From: Amphiura filiformis
Taxonomy: Eukaryota > Echinodermata > Ophiuroidea > Amphilepidida > Amphiuridae
NCBI RefSeq assembly: GCF_039555335.1
Contig: NC_092641.1
Location: 29,758,848 to 29,822,847 of the forward strand
Reading direction: 5' to 3'
Length of the DNA stretch: 64,000 bases
Shown here: one piece after another, positions 1-12,300 of the stretch
Layout of the letters: every line of letters starts with the position of its first letter
Position numbering within the stretch: the stretch's first letter is position 1
Program-made: the position numbers and the translations under genes
Notes under the pieces: generated by a model
The model's input: the letters and a program-made list of their open reading frames with translations, nothing else
Told to the model about the DNA's origin: nothing
Databases searched by the model: none

Positions 1-144
1 TATTATATTACATTATAAGTAAATAAATTGATAATAATTTTATTTAATACCAAAAATTGAGTAGCACTTCTCAACAACAGTTGCATTGTAATTTACACCC
101 CAATGTATACTGCGCACAAAAGTAATATAATGAGGGTAGACGAG

Positions 145-480
145 GTATTGTTTTCATTATCTAAATCAATGTATTATTGAAAAATTACACTTTGATGTTT
201 TGCAAAAGTAATTCTACAAATCATATACTTTGAAAACGTTCTTGATTTATTTTTGTTATGTACGTTTTACAAAGGTGTTGTTGTTGTTTCAGCCCTCTTT
301 ACAACATAACTCCAGAACCACAGGCCCTATAAAATATGTCTGTGATATTTGAATTCTTCTACATACTCGCTATGAAATGAGCAATTTTGTCAAAGCTCAT
401 TACAATTCGCAAGATGCCAAACCAAAAAGTTTGGTGAACTACCAAATCGCAAAAGTTTAAAATAGTTGCTAACATTAAAG
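145..480 (-). repeat. Dispersed repeat, copy a (no insertion)
   Basis: This stretch is the reverse complement of about 35045-35665, with roughly 80% identity by eye, including the shared runs GTTTCAGCCCTCTTT and AAATAGTTGCTAAC. It lies in the intron upstream of the transporter exon. The second copy carries a Penelope-like fragment where this copy has uninterrupted sequence near 245-265, so this copy serves as an empty site. I do not recognise the family. No coding potential is visible, and the remaining 1-144 and 481-951 hold AT-rich intronic DNA with nothing recognisable. Confidence 0.7.
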
Positions 481-951
481 ACACCCAACTCGTGACGTAA
501 TCATTAGATGGGTAATTTTGTTCTATGTATTTTGCAATCTCATTGGCACAAGTTTTACTAAATTGAATGGGCAAAGAATACATTTCAAAGATGACAAATT
601 CGGACTCTTTCCTCCTTCAGGATGATTCCTACCGGCTATTAATAGAGTGACAGATCAACACTCACTCACCGTGCTTAGAATTAGTGTGTTTCGAGAGAAA
701 AGTCTATGTAAATTTGATCACTTTTGAGATGGTTCCTTTTATCTATTCAAGTTGGTATAACTGAATGTGAAAATGTTCGTGTCGAAAGAGGTATCAAAAT
801 ACGCAGAACAACATTCCTAATCAATTGATTACATGTTAAATTTTTAATAGCTTTAGTGTCTTTAAGCTATTGCTTTTGTTTTAAGTGTTCAGATACTTTC
901 TCTGCGAAGTATAAGTAAAGCCTAATGCATACGATTTTGTTTCTATCTTAG

Positions 952-3900
952 GTTGTGGCTTTGGTTTGCCAATGGTAGCGATACCTATGATTTTGAAGGA
1001 TTATTTCCACAAAAGATACAGTTTAGCTACAGGTTTGGGTTTTAGTGGTGCTGCCATTGGCATGATAATATTTCCTCCAGTAATGGAATTTCTTATTGAT
1101 ATGTTTGGATGGAGAAACGCATTATTTCTCCTTGGCGCATCTTGCTTTAACATCTGTGCAGCTGGTGCATTATATCGACCTGTGAAGATAAACAAATTGC
1201 AAGATGCCTATCACAGAAAAACGTGTAGAAACACAGTAAAACGTTACACAGCTTTACTTTCCTTTACAGGCGTGAACTTTGTGATAAAAAATAAGCCAAC
1301 AATTTTAGTTTTTATCTCCTTCATTTTGTGGGGATTTCATTCACTGGATGGGTATTATTTTTAGTATCCTACGCAATTGAAAAGGGATTTTCAGCAGTTG
1401 ATGCGTCATTTCTCTCTGCAATCGGCGGAATAGGATCATTTATTGGTCGCATTGCTTCAGCACCTGTAATAGATCATAAACTCATGTCAGCACGGAATTT
1501 GCTTATCATGCTATCATTGAGTGGCGCAGTTTGCTTATTTTTACACACAATCTGCTCATCTTACTGGTCGTTAGCATTAATTTCTCTTCTGTCTGGAATT
1601 AGCGTAAGTTCGCCTCCCCCAATAATGATTGGTGTCATTAAAGAACTCACGTCGGAGTCAAAAGGGGGACATTTTACGGGTGCTCTTGGTCTACATTGTA
1701 TGTGTTATGGAATAGGATTCTTCGGTGGGGGACCAATTGCAGGTATGTTTACATGGCAATAGTTAGGATCCTGTCAAAGAAGTTCAAAACATCTTTTAAC
1801 TAATTTTAGAACCACCCAAACCTGAGGATTTTATGGGTGCACTTGGTTTACATCCCATGTACCAAGGAATATTAATGCTTCAATCGAAGACCGGGCGATA
1901 GTACGTCGGGGAAAATGACCCTAAATAATAGATTTTGTACCATTAACTATACGAACAGGAGGGGTTGTTGAACCCCTTTTATTATAATATTAAACGTCAT
2001 TATACACCTATTCGACTTCGCTTTTACTGCGGTGTCCCCGATGTAAAACTGCGGTGTCCCGAGGTCGGGGATTCCATCCTTTATTTATTGTGTGCTATGC
2101 AGAATTGTACCCGGGAAGTGTACACAACAGTGATATTCAATAGAGAGTTCCCGTGTTTTCAAGCGGAACGGACTACAATAGTGTTTATAACGTGATTCGC
2201 ACCGCCGTATTCCGCATTCCTTTGATTTGGTCAATGACCTTATTGGTGCTACATTCTACAAAATAACATTTGCTAATTATTGCGCGAGTGTTGGTATTCT
2301 GAAAATTGTAAACGGAGTTTAGGTTTCCCTCCAAGATGGCAGGTAACCCAAAACACGGGAACTCTCTATACACAATCATGAGTATTGAATTACGAATCAA
2401 ATCACCCGCTCTTGTAAATCTGTGTTACTGTCAATAGAGGGCCAAATACGCTTCTCGGATTGGTGTATACTGTTATATTTGGTAGCAATGTAGGCCTATA
2501 GCTACTATCTGCCAGTAATGTCGCCATGGCGTCAACTTATGAGCATCTTCCTAGGAATTTGAAAAAACTCTGGCTATTTATGAGCACAATTTATGTTAGT
2601 CTAAAAATCCCACGAACATGTGGTGTTAGTGGATTTTGTGCTAAATACGAAAGGAAATGATTCTTCGGCCGTATCACATACTGACGTATTCGACATTTTA
2701 AATATTTTTTGAGAAAATTGGTATATTAGTTTGTTATGTTCTACTCTGTATTTATCAAAAACCATGCCTCAAAGTGGCTTAATTAGTAACATATTAATTC
2801 ATTTAATTATGTCGTATTTACAAAACATTGACATGTTTGCATCACATAACGACGTATTTGCCGATCACCTATACTGCGCAAGCCCAGTATATCGTATCTG
2901 CAATTTGAAGAATTTGCCGTTTCACATACTGACGTATTTGCGCTACGTATTTGCGCGACTCTGTCATTGCACGGCAAAATTGCTGTTTTGTCCTTTTCAA
3001 ATACTGACGTATTTGCACAACTGTTTCACATACTGACGTATTTGCGCGACGTATTTGTCATTTTGAACAACGAAATTGACATTAGTCATTTTCACATAGT
3101 GACGTATTCTATTTAATATTGACTTTTTGTAGAATAAGTTATGCTCTGATAGTGATAAGTAATTTATATTAAAATATGGTATATTTGCGTATGTAGATTC
3201 ATTATTTAATCTATCGCCATTCTATTTCCAGTAATGTTTAAGACTAGTTCTAACGAATGTTTGATGACGAAAAATCGACAATATGTTACATATAATATCT
3301 AGCAGAAATATATTATCGATTTTACGTCATCAAACATTCGTTAGAACTTAAACATTACTGGAAATAGAATGGCGATAGATTAAATAACGTAGATATGTTA
3401 CATACAATATTATATACGTCTAATAAAAAGTCTGCAAACTGCTTTACTGTTAACCTGGTTTTAATCGACAATAATATTTTAATCAAGTTTATGCACTTCA
3501 AGTTCGATTTTCTCGCAATGCGTATTTTGTATGTGATACGGCCGGGAGATTGTCTGTTTCAAAATGGCTCTGGCACATAAGGGACCGTTAACAAACACTT
3601 GGCGCGTGATGCAAAAATGGGATAGGGCCCTTAAAAGTTTTGAATGACCACAAATTTTTCTGGGAACATTGAGTTAATTTTTTTATGGGGTTGACCAATA
3701 ATTTTAATTTAAAAAAGGGGAGGCCTTGAAATGTTTAAGGTCTGATAAAAAAAAACAAGGGGGGGGGGGGGTTCGCGATATTTTTTTTTGCATCAGGCCC
3801 CCCTTACAAGTGTTTGTGAACGGTACCTTACTATAATCTTTTCACAAGAGCAAAATAAAAAAAAATCTTTGATTCAACTGTAGAGACATAATGGGCTTAC

Positions 3901-4281
3901 AATTCTCCCCGCTAATATCAATGTTTCATTGTCAGCCTCAATGGTATCACTTAAATGAGTGCAGTTTATTAATCTTCGATTGGCTCTCAAATCATTTGGG
4001 TGTACACACAATTGTTTCAGTATTGTCGTAAATCTAAGCTGACAACCGCACAATTGACCATAGGTAGAGGGATGCGATTAAGATATTATATTTAATGCGG
4101 ATTTACTATGTACGTCAAAGCCACTTTTCTACTATTTATTTTACTTTCTTTTTCAGGTTTTATATTTGATGCAACTGGTAGCTACAATTGGGCATATTAC
4201 TCAATGGCAGGAGCGGAGCTTTGTGCAGCCTTCCTTATAATTAGTTTTAATTACTTAACAGATGTTCATGCCACTTCATAA
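952..4281 (+). CDS. Monocarboxylate-transporter-like protein (SLC16/MCT type), last two exons, one frameshift
   Basis: Two exons of a major-facilitator transporter: 952-1742 (acceptor CTTAG at 947-951, donor GTATGT at 1743) and 4157-4281 (acceptor TTTTTCAG, stop TAA at 4279-4281). The split glycine codon joins them in phase as PIA-G-FIFDATGSYNW, a typical MCT C-terminal segment. Earlier text GFGLPMVAIPMILKDYF followed by FGWRNALFLLG also matches the MCT/SLC16 family, which moves monocarboxylates or related acids across the plasma membrane; the substrate here cannot be told. N-terminal exons lie before the window. The reading frame slips once at about 1328-1335 in a TGTGGGGA run: one extra G would restore LWGISFTGW. 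Apart from this, about 790 bases stay open, so an assembly error, a recent null allele or a young pseudogene are all possible. The protein ends soon after the last helix (DVHATS). Confidence 0.8.
2142..2367. repeat. Inverted repeat, 18-bp arms
   Basis: AGAGAGTTCCCGTGTTTT at 2142-2159 returns as its exact complement at 2350-2367, in the transporter intron. The spacer of about 190 bases has no ORF of note. The arrangement fits a small non-autonomous DNA element, but no clear target duplication was found. Confidence 0.55.
2666..3544. mobile_element. TIR element with subterminal tandem motif array
   Basis: The ends are exact inverted repeats: CGGCCGTATCACATAC at 2666-2681 and its complement at 3529-3544. 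Inside the left end (to about 3110) a diverged motif, CACATACTGACGTATTTGCGC, occurs about six times with irregular spacing; near the right end a related GCGTATTTTGTATGTG appears in inverse orientation. Subterminal repeats of this type are known as transposase binding sites in several DNA transposon superfamilies. No transposase ORF is present, so it is non-autonomous. A separate foldback element sits inside at about 3200-3390. I could not define the target duplication or superfamily. Confidence 0.6.
3200..3390. mobile_element. Foldback MITE (about 78-bp arms)
   Basis: Arms at about 3202-3280 and 3309-3388 are near-perfect complements, both containing ATCTATCGCCATTCTATTTC and its inverse. It is nested in the TIR element at 2666-3544. 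A related half-copy with flanking sequence occurs at about 57508-57655, so this is a family rather than a one-off palindrome. No protein is encoded. Confidence 0.7.
3579..3829. mobile_element. Short TIR element (MITE)
   Basis: The ends AAGGGACCGTTAACAAACAC and AAGGTACCGTTCACAAACAC (complement of the right end) form about 24-bp terminal inverted repeats around a 250-base unit with poly-A and poly-G tracts. Its ends partly resemble those of the larger element at 19211-20540 (AGGGACCGTTCATTATTTC) but diverge after the first ten bases, so common origin is only possible. Confidence 0.6.
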
Positions 4282-4439
4282 AATGAAACGATGCCTATTT
4301 CATTCGAGGAGATATGGTATTGTAGCAATCATAAATAATTATTATCTCCAGTTATGATAGGAAAATGAGCTACTATAAGACGTTTTTTGTGCATGTACTA
4401 GGACTACATAAATTAGCTTCGGTTTCAGCCATATCTATC

Positions 4440-4640
4440 TTGGGGAGCCGATAGTCTAGTGGTTAGGAAGGTTACCGGTTCGATTCCCGTGTCGATGCAT
4501 TCATCTTCAATTGACTTAAAGGTCATAATGTGCCTGAATTGCCCAATTGCATTCCATTGTATGAATAGTGTAATCTGATTCTGAAGCTAGAGCAATACGA
4601 TGTGACAGTAATTTATTTACATTGCAAATAGTTCTACATA
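4440..4640 (+). repeat. tRNA-derived SINE-like sequence
   Basis: The head carries GATAGTCTAGTGGTTAGGA, an A-box region like tRNA-Glu/Asp, and 11 bases later GGTTCGATTCCCG, a B-box. The anticodon arm that should lie between them is missing, so it is not a functional tRNA. The body continues without tRNA similarity to about 4640. This is the usual build of a tRNA-derived SINE, but a decayed tRNA pseudogene is also possible. No other copy was seen in this window. Confidence 0.5.
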
Positions 4641-4719
4641 TTTTTAAAGCTTTCAATGATTTTTACAGACGGATAACTCCGTGGTTAATTATAACTACGT
4701 TCTGAAACCAAAACATACA

Positions 4720-5440
4720 CCCAGCAAACACACAATGTTTTAAAACGTTTTATGTATTTTGGCAAAGCCTTTTAAGTACATTATATGACTGGAAAGGTCA
4801 TAAAAAAACAACACTGTGTATACTTTCAGTCATCTGGGATTTGATCAATTAGTAGATAATTAAATCTGGTCAACCAGAAAAACTCACTTTTTGGTCAGAT
4901 GGAATCACCGACGTTTCGGCCAAAACCTTTGACCTTCAGCTGGGTGGATGATTTAGGGTCATCCGAGGTCAATCGATGAGGAAGTTGCTTGATGACACGA
5001 TCCCAACCATGTGACAGATTCACTCTAACGCCCCCGCTGTAACGATTCAGCTGTCTACAAACACCTTAAGGGCAGTGGACACAGTTTTGACATTGACGAC
5101 GTTGTCATTTTGGACCGTGAACCCCGTTGGTTCGAACGGGGAGTCAAAGAAGCAGTGTGGGTACGAGCCGAAGAACCGTCACTCAACAGGAGCGGGGCGT
5201 TAGAGTGAATCTGTCACATGGTTGGGATCGGGTCATCAAGCAACTTCCTCATCGATTGACCTCGGATGACCCTAAATCATCCACCCAGCTTAAGGCCAAA
5301 GGTTTTGGCCGAAACGTCGGTGATTCCATCTGACCAAAAAGTGAGTTTTTCTGGTTGACCAGATTTAATTATCTACTAATTGTCATAAAAAAACGTTTTA
5401 AAACGTTTTATAATGCAGCCGTTTCAAAATAAAGTCAACA
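4720..5440. mobile_element. CCCAGCAAACAC-type MITE interrupted by a Penelope-like relic
   Basis: The left end CCCAGCAAACACACAATG plus repeated AAAACGTTTTA motifs match the family seen at 49851 and 54537-55063, whose ends are CCCAGCAAACAC and inner parts are rich in AAACGTTTT. The right part after the inserted relic (5383-5440) keeps AAAACGTTTTA motifs, but the right terminus is not clear. Confidence 0.5.
4810..5381 (+). mobile_element. Penelope-like element relic with inverted terminal copies
   Basis: From about 5047 to 5208 an open frame reads SAVYKHLKGSGHSFD, then VVILDREPRWFERGV, then EEPSLNRSGALE and a stop: the C-terminal half of a GIY-YIG endonuclease as found at the end of Penelope-like polyproteins. 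The 3' untranslated part (about 5197-5381) is repeated in reverse at 4846-5040, giving an inverted arrangement of terminal sequence, which is known for this class. A 13-base direct repeat GTCATAAAAAAAC flanks it (4797-4809, 5382-5394), and 36 extra bases lie between the left repeat and the left arm, like the short one-sided extension described for Penelope. Strongly 5'-truncated; the reverse transcriptase is absent. Confidence 0.8.
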
Positions 5441-6373
5441 TTTAATTGTAAAATGGGTTTTTTTTTGCAAACATTTGGTACAATATTTTATCAATAACCA
5501 CAGTTGCTTGGGAATGTTTTGCAGCAAATATTGAAGAAAAACATTTTCAATGTTATTGAACTGTGTTTGATATTCTTTAAACCCTGGTTTTCATGATGAA
5601 TCATCAGCAGACACGTACTTATCGACTCAGATAGAGACTGCCTGCAAGGATCGCGTGCGTTATATAGGCCTAATGATACCAACGCAAGTTGCCGATGTTG
5701 GTGAATTTGTTGTATTGGCCCATGATCTAGCCGTAAATACATTTAGAGAACACCTCAATGAAATATCAATTGTCCCATAAAGTCGAAGCTAGCCGGAATG
5801 ACATTCAAATTTGATGGCCAAAAATGTGATATTTTTGACCTTTTTCTGGTAGTACTTTCATGGAAACGAAAAAGTACAAAAAAACCTTGGTAAAACTGAC
5901 GATGTTCAGGGAATGTCAATACTCAAAAGCACATGGTTTTCAGCCTATTTGAAACAATAGTTAGTACTCGCCACAAAAAGCAAAACGGAAGGATGCGTTT
6001 TATCTGTAATTTTTAAATCCAGGCGCGGAACTTTTTTTTCTATGATTTCGTCACACTGCGACAAAAGAAGTACAGTACATACATCTGACACATCCTTTTG
6101 GCCTGATATGGAAACGTATAGATGCTCTATGTATAGTATTTTAACAATAGGACTAGGGGTCAAACAGCTCATTCGATTCATAGTGATTTACAATTAGTCA
6201 CCTAGCCAGGCAAAAAACAATGGAAATTATGATGATGCGTGCGAATACTGCCACGCATTGACGTCAGAAGTCAACTCATCTATAGGAAGTGGGGTATCGA
6301 TTAAACCATTTGGCGAACATCAAGTTCCAGTTTCGTTGAGAAAACCATATGTTGCAGCAACAAACCTGTCAGG
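5441..6373. other. Intergenic DNA between element and P450 3' end
   Basis: AT-rich sequence with only short chance ORFs. From about 6280 the sequence resembles 59309 onward (TTCCAGTTT, GTTGAGA, TGTTGCAGCAAC), so the P450 duplication begins here, just downstream of the stop codon. I see no other gene or RNA in it. Confidence 0.6.
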
Positions 6374-9300
6374 TTAGTCACGGTTGATCACTTCGGTCAG
6401 AAAGGGACCAGGGGAGTGTTGGATTCCGGCCACTCCTTTAAGGGAAATCGATTTTGAATCATTTGGCTTCTTGAAGGTGAAATGATGGAGGAGATGAGTG
6501 AAGAATATGTAGAGTTCCATCTTGGCAAGATTTTCTCCAAGGCATATTCGACGACCTGAGAAGTAGAACATAAATTAATGTAAATATGTTAAAGGCCGCT
6601 ATAAATATCTGGAAAACACATTAAGTTAGGAGCTGTGTAAAGTTTGTTGGTATAGAGGTGAACATTAACTAAACATTGGCTTGATTATATTTTAAGCCTA
6701 CTTAATTGGGTTACCCTTGAAAGTTTGTCTGGTCAACTGGATCCCTCTTTAAGCGTGCTAGCTATTACTTAGCATTGCATTCAGCTCATAACGTTGATTG
6801 CTCATAAAATTGTTTCGTCCAAAAAAAAATGTACATTCCCACCTTTGAAAACGTTATCTGTAAATTATTAGTTGCTACATGAATTTATTTCATTTTTTGA
6901 TTTTGTTTATTCTAGAAAACATTGACACCCAAAGACGTTTAATTGAGTGTGGTTCCTGGTAAATTAATGGGGCGTAGGAGGAGGAGGATTCCAAATAATG
7001 TTTTAGAAGCCTTCAAATCTGCCCCGATTTTAACGAGGTTGTCTCAAGTTGCTCATTTTTTTAAAGTATGTCAGAGAACAGTTTGAACTATCTAGCATGC
7101 TTTGCTACTGGCGAAATATGGCAAAATTGTAAATTTCCATATATCCCTATTGACTATGACGCTTAACTAAATCTTGTGTTACACTGCAAAAAAGTGCTAA
7201 GCATTAGAACACCAGCTGTTAAAAATTTGACTTCCGGTATTTAATTTCATAATGCTTTATATTCAAAGACGTCAGACCATACTGTAACAAGATACGCTAA
7301 AATACTAAAAATACCACTACGTGTTCATGTGTAATCGTTAGCGCCCATAAAGTCACCGTAGTATTAAAATTTTGAACACTACGTATTGTACAGGTGCTCA
7401 AAATACGACCGTTGCCCTGGGCGAAGATCGAAATGGCCGCCCATCTGTAACTAACATTTGCAATGCAAGTGCAAGAGTATTCAACTGAAAGACATAATTA
7501 GTTATTGAAGAACCTACAGGAGGTGAAGTTGGTATGAAGTAAACCTCAAGCAAGTTACAGCTATTTGTTTTATTTATGCCTGGGGAGGGGGGCACTCCCA
7601 CTTTGGAGGTGACGCGTATGTAGGGCTGTTAAGACGACGCCCCCCCCCCCTTTCAGCGTCGCTGTCACCCAAAGACCCCATATTTTTGTTACGAACACAT
7701 GCTCTGTTACCCTAAGACCCATTATTTTTCCATTTGATCTGTCATCCAAAGACCCTTATTTTTCAATTTGAACAGCAAATTGCATTTATCACTGATTTTT
7801 TTTTACTTATTTTGAAAAAACAAAGAAATTTGAAGCAATTCAGAACTAGAAATTCGATGTTCGAGGTTTCTGTGGCGCTGTTTTGGCTCTCTCCCAAAGG
7901 TTCCATTTTTAAAAAAGGGTATGTTCTCACCCAATGACCGCATATTTTTTTACATTTTGCTCTCACTGAATGCCAAAAATCATGCTCTCACCCATTGACC
8001 CCATATTTTTTACATTATGTTCTCACCTAGTGCCACTTACTGCGAACGTGCCAGCCCTACACCTATATCCATTTCAAATTGAAGTACCCCCCGGGTATTT
8101 ATGTCATGACATGACTTTGGGTATTGTGCACTAAAATGCGAGCTGCATGCTCCAACTCTTCATGGAAACTAAATACCAGCAACTACTAAATGTTTATACT
8201 AGGATGTGGATGTGGACAGATAACCGTGTCCTTACATATTTCAGTGTTCTTTTAGACTGGTCGGGACCTTGGCTTTTATTATCATGGGTTATGTTTTGCC
8301 ATTAAATGTTGAGCTTGTGTAACATATAACACTATGAAGAAATCCAGATGTCTTGTAAATGAACGGCTACGGTGTCATGCTCAGATTTTCTTGAAAATGA
8401 TACAGAATGTGGAGATGGGTGAGAGAAACTCACCTGCCAATTTTAATTTTTTCCAAAAAAGAGCGTTTTTAACTCATGCAATTTTTTGTGATTGGAAAAC
8501 CCCATAGACTTTGCACACGGCATGTTTTTGGCATGTTGCCAAGTTCTTCAAATCAACTTAATTTTTGAAAACAAGTAATTTGTTTAAATGTGATTTTCTC
8601 TCCTTTATACCCACTGCATATATCTGGTTTTTAATTTATTTTATTGTAAAAATGCTACCTAATAAAGGACAGCAATTTTTTCCAAGATATTGGTCTTAAC
8701 AAAGGAGATATAAAATGGTAATGTTAGTACTTTTTTCAATTTTCTTGACTTTTTCTAGAAACACTAAATTACCTAAATTCTAGAATTTTTTTTGAGCTAA
8801 CTATAGGTTCAATTTCAACAAACAAGGTGTCATATGAAAGGTAATCAAATTTAAAAAATTCTCTCGCCAGCTTTTTTTTAATTAGGTGTTTCTATTTTAA
8901 GTTACAAGTGTTTCTAAATTTCCCTAAAAAAAAAAAATTAAAAATTAATTTTCTAAACAATTAAACACTTTATCCAAAAAAAGCTGGCGAGAGAATTTAG
9001 ATATTAAGCTTATACACCATCCCTGAAAGTTTGGTAACCATAGCACATTCCATGTAGGCACAAAAAATTATAATATGGAAAATTTTAGGTAATTTTCAAA
9101 AATAAAGAAATACATAAGAAATGGTAAAATTTTTATGAAACTCTAAAAATAAGTGGAGTGAAGACTTATCTTTAGTATGTTCCAAGTTTTAAATTAATAC
9201 ACAATTCCAATTTGCTATTGTGGCTATTTTGCTGCAAGCTTGATTAGCCGTTCATACTACCTTGGCCAGTTTATAGTCAACATGGTAAAAGCCCCAACTG

Positions 9301-12300
9301 ATGATGTAGTTTACTCAAAAATAAATGTAACTAGTGCTTCTTATTTAAGATATTAAGGGATGGGGTATGAAAGTTTGGACAGTATTTTTGTGGGTCATGA
9401 GAGCACATCAGACATGTCGAATTGCATTTTGAATACGAAGAATGTCCTGATATATTCAAAGCTGTTCTTGAATATTGCCAATATTGTCGTAGTAGACATT
9501 CGTAAAAGGGAACTGAAAGAAAAGCAATAATTGTTGAAGAGCATGAAGAATATCAATTCCTTTGATATTACGAAAAATAATCGCATCATCAGTTTTGACC
9601 CTAACTTGTCAAACATTATCCACCATTCACCCCATCCCCTATCACACGAGAAGTCCCAGCAGCAAAAGTAACAACCAGGCGCCACTGTCGGCTTGATATC
9701 TAACCTTTAAAAAGCGTCCTTACCTGTAGAAAATGGAATAAGCTCTTCCCTTTCTCGCAAACATCTATCTTTATCCAGAAACCTGTCCGGATTAAATTTA
9801 TCCGGATTCTTCCAGGTATGCGGATCATGATGGACTGCCCACAGATTCGACACAACCATACTTCCTTTAGGAATGTAGTATCCTTCAATGGTAGTGTCAT
9901 CTCCACATGTATGGGGTACTCCTAGAGGGTTAATGGAGACGATCCGCTGTATTTCAAGAAGCACTGCTGAAGTAAACGGCAGCTTGTCCTTATCCGATAA
10001 TCTGGATTTGTTTGATAATTCGGGTAAATGTACATTAAAAAGAGAATCGACCGTAAAATAAAGAAGAAAAAAAATTATACTTGTCTACCGAGTGCCATCT
10101 TCAAAGCAACTAAATAAACAAAATGTATGTGTTTATGTAAAACGTATCTTATTGACCAGGTAAATCTTACTAAAGGAATTAATTCATAGTTTTTTTGTTG
10201 TTTTTTTAGTTTTCTCAAAATCACTTTCCATGGACTTCGGTGAGTTGGTTTTGTATTCATGTATTCAATTTGAATAGGGACAAATGAGTGGACCCCCTCC
10301 AGAATGGAATATGGTATTCATGATATCCCTGACAAAGTTAATTATCCTCTGTTTTTTCCACAAGGAAAATACTGTTATTGACTTATTGACATGTCCTGTC
10401 AATCGTATTTCGGCACACACACGATCAATTTGATTGATCAATATCAAAGACACTAGATCTCTTCACTAATATTGAAGAGAAATATTATTTTGTATCCAGT
10501 CCTGCATCTAGGATCCCCAATATTGATCGTGTATGTGCCGCATTAGCACTTCCTCTCCATCAATTTGACATGTCCGTTTGACAGTTGCCCTAGTGTATTA
10601 AGGCAGGACATTTTTTTAGTTGCTCTGAAACTGGCACTCGCTTTAGGAGTACGGAAATCTCAGCTCTCTGAAAATGTTTTATCTACAGAAAAATTAAATC
10701 CTACTCATCCCTGTTTATTTATTCAACCCATTATATAATTAAAGACACTATTAAAATACTTGTTTGCATCTGACGTCACTGTCAATGAAACACAACCCTT
10801 CATTGGTTAATAGTGCGTAATAGGAAGGCCGGTTCATTTGACACCGGTCGTAAAAAAAAAAAAAAAAAGAAAAGAAAAAAAAAAAAGAATCGCAGAATAT
10901 TGCGATAAAATACGTACTTTCACAAGGGAAAAAAACTTTTTTCGTCATTGCTGACATGGTGCTTTCAGAAAAAAAAGGTTTCCTACTATAAAATAACTTT
11001 TGATACGGTTTGTACATTTGGCCAGTGGCGTAAAAATCAACCATAAGGCGTCCTGTTTTACCGCCGTGTTCAGCAACTCATCAAGGCACTTGTAAACTAA
11101 ACGTGTCCGAGTTTGATTGATAGATGACGTCAGACGCGAATAAGTCTTTCAAATTTTTTCTTTGACTGAAGGTATTGTTTCAGCCCTTAACATGTTTAAA
11201 TTCAAAATCAATTCTGGCTCACGGACGGCTCTCGTCTCACCTTGGAAGTCGATCACGACCCACAACTGAATCTATCTCCTGCTGAACCCGTTTCTGGATC
11301 TCCGGATATACCATCATATATAAAACTGACCATCGGAGGGTATTTGAAGTTGTTTCGGTACCTGCTATAAGTAGATTCATCACAGTAACAGGCATGGTTT
11401 GGATGTTCACGTGTGTCTCGCGTCCAACTTCTTGATTTGATTCAATTTCATTCAAATAATCATGGATATAATCGTTCGGATTTTCTCGATTGCGAGATAA
11501 TGCGTGTTGCTTAATAACGCCATTGATGAACTTGATTATTTTAGAAATATTACTCTGTATATGTTTGTAGTGGCTCGGTTGTAGATATTTCATAACTGGG
11601 AAAAATAGCTGTATAGCACCGAATGACTGAAACCTTTCATGTAAAAGTTTGAGTATATATTTAAAGTTAGAATCGGTGTATCCATAACGCTTGCCGAACA
11701 CAACTGAGCAAATGATGTTGGCAGTGGCGCTTGTGAAAAGATAATGCAAATCGAATGATATATGTTTAAGATTGATCATCTCTTTTGTCAAATACTCTGC
11801 CTCTTCTGCTATGCAGTTTTCAAAGCTTCTTTTACCTACACCAAAGCTTCGTAAACTAGTGAGTGTGAAGCGTCTTTGCTGTTTCCATGCTTCACCAGAA
11901 GAAGATGAAATTCCTATAACAAATATAAAGGAAACGTGATATAATTTCGATTGTCACCATGGTCATACCATTAGGTTGACTATATATTTAAACATATAAA
12001 GGGTTCACCCCCCCCCCTCGTAAAATAACAAAACATTTCACTGACTAATTAGACAAATATTTCGTTGATTTGCAAAATGTAAGAACTTGTGAATAAAGGT
12101 ACTATGGTATATCAATCCAAATGCACATCACAGGACCGCGAACCTATAAAACTGTGGTATGTCGTGAGCCATCCTATGGGGCAGGACTAGAGAGGGGTGG
12201 GGCGACCATGATAGGGGACTGATGGGGGAAGCCATTTTCCTATGGGATTTTCTCAACTGCAACAACACTAATAAACCCAACAACCAATAGTTTGTAAATC

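Noticed and set aside
2666-3110. CRISPR-like array
   Set aside because: The repeats are degenerate, unevenly spaced, and sit inside an intronic TIR element of an animal genome.
4446-4497. Possible functional tRNA gene
   Set aside because: A-box and B-box sequences are good, but they lie too close together and the anticodon arm is missing.
9395-9685. 96-residue minus-strand ORF next to P450 exon 3
   Set aside because: It overlaps repeat sequence shared with 23440-23528 and carries no known domain; the exon proper ends at 9724.
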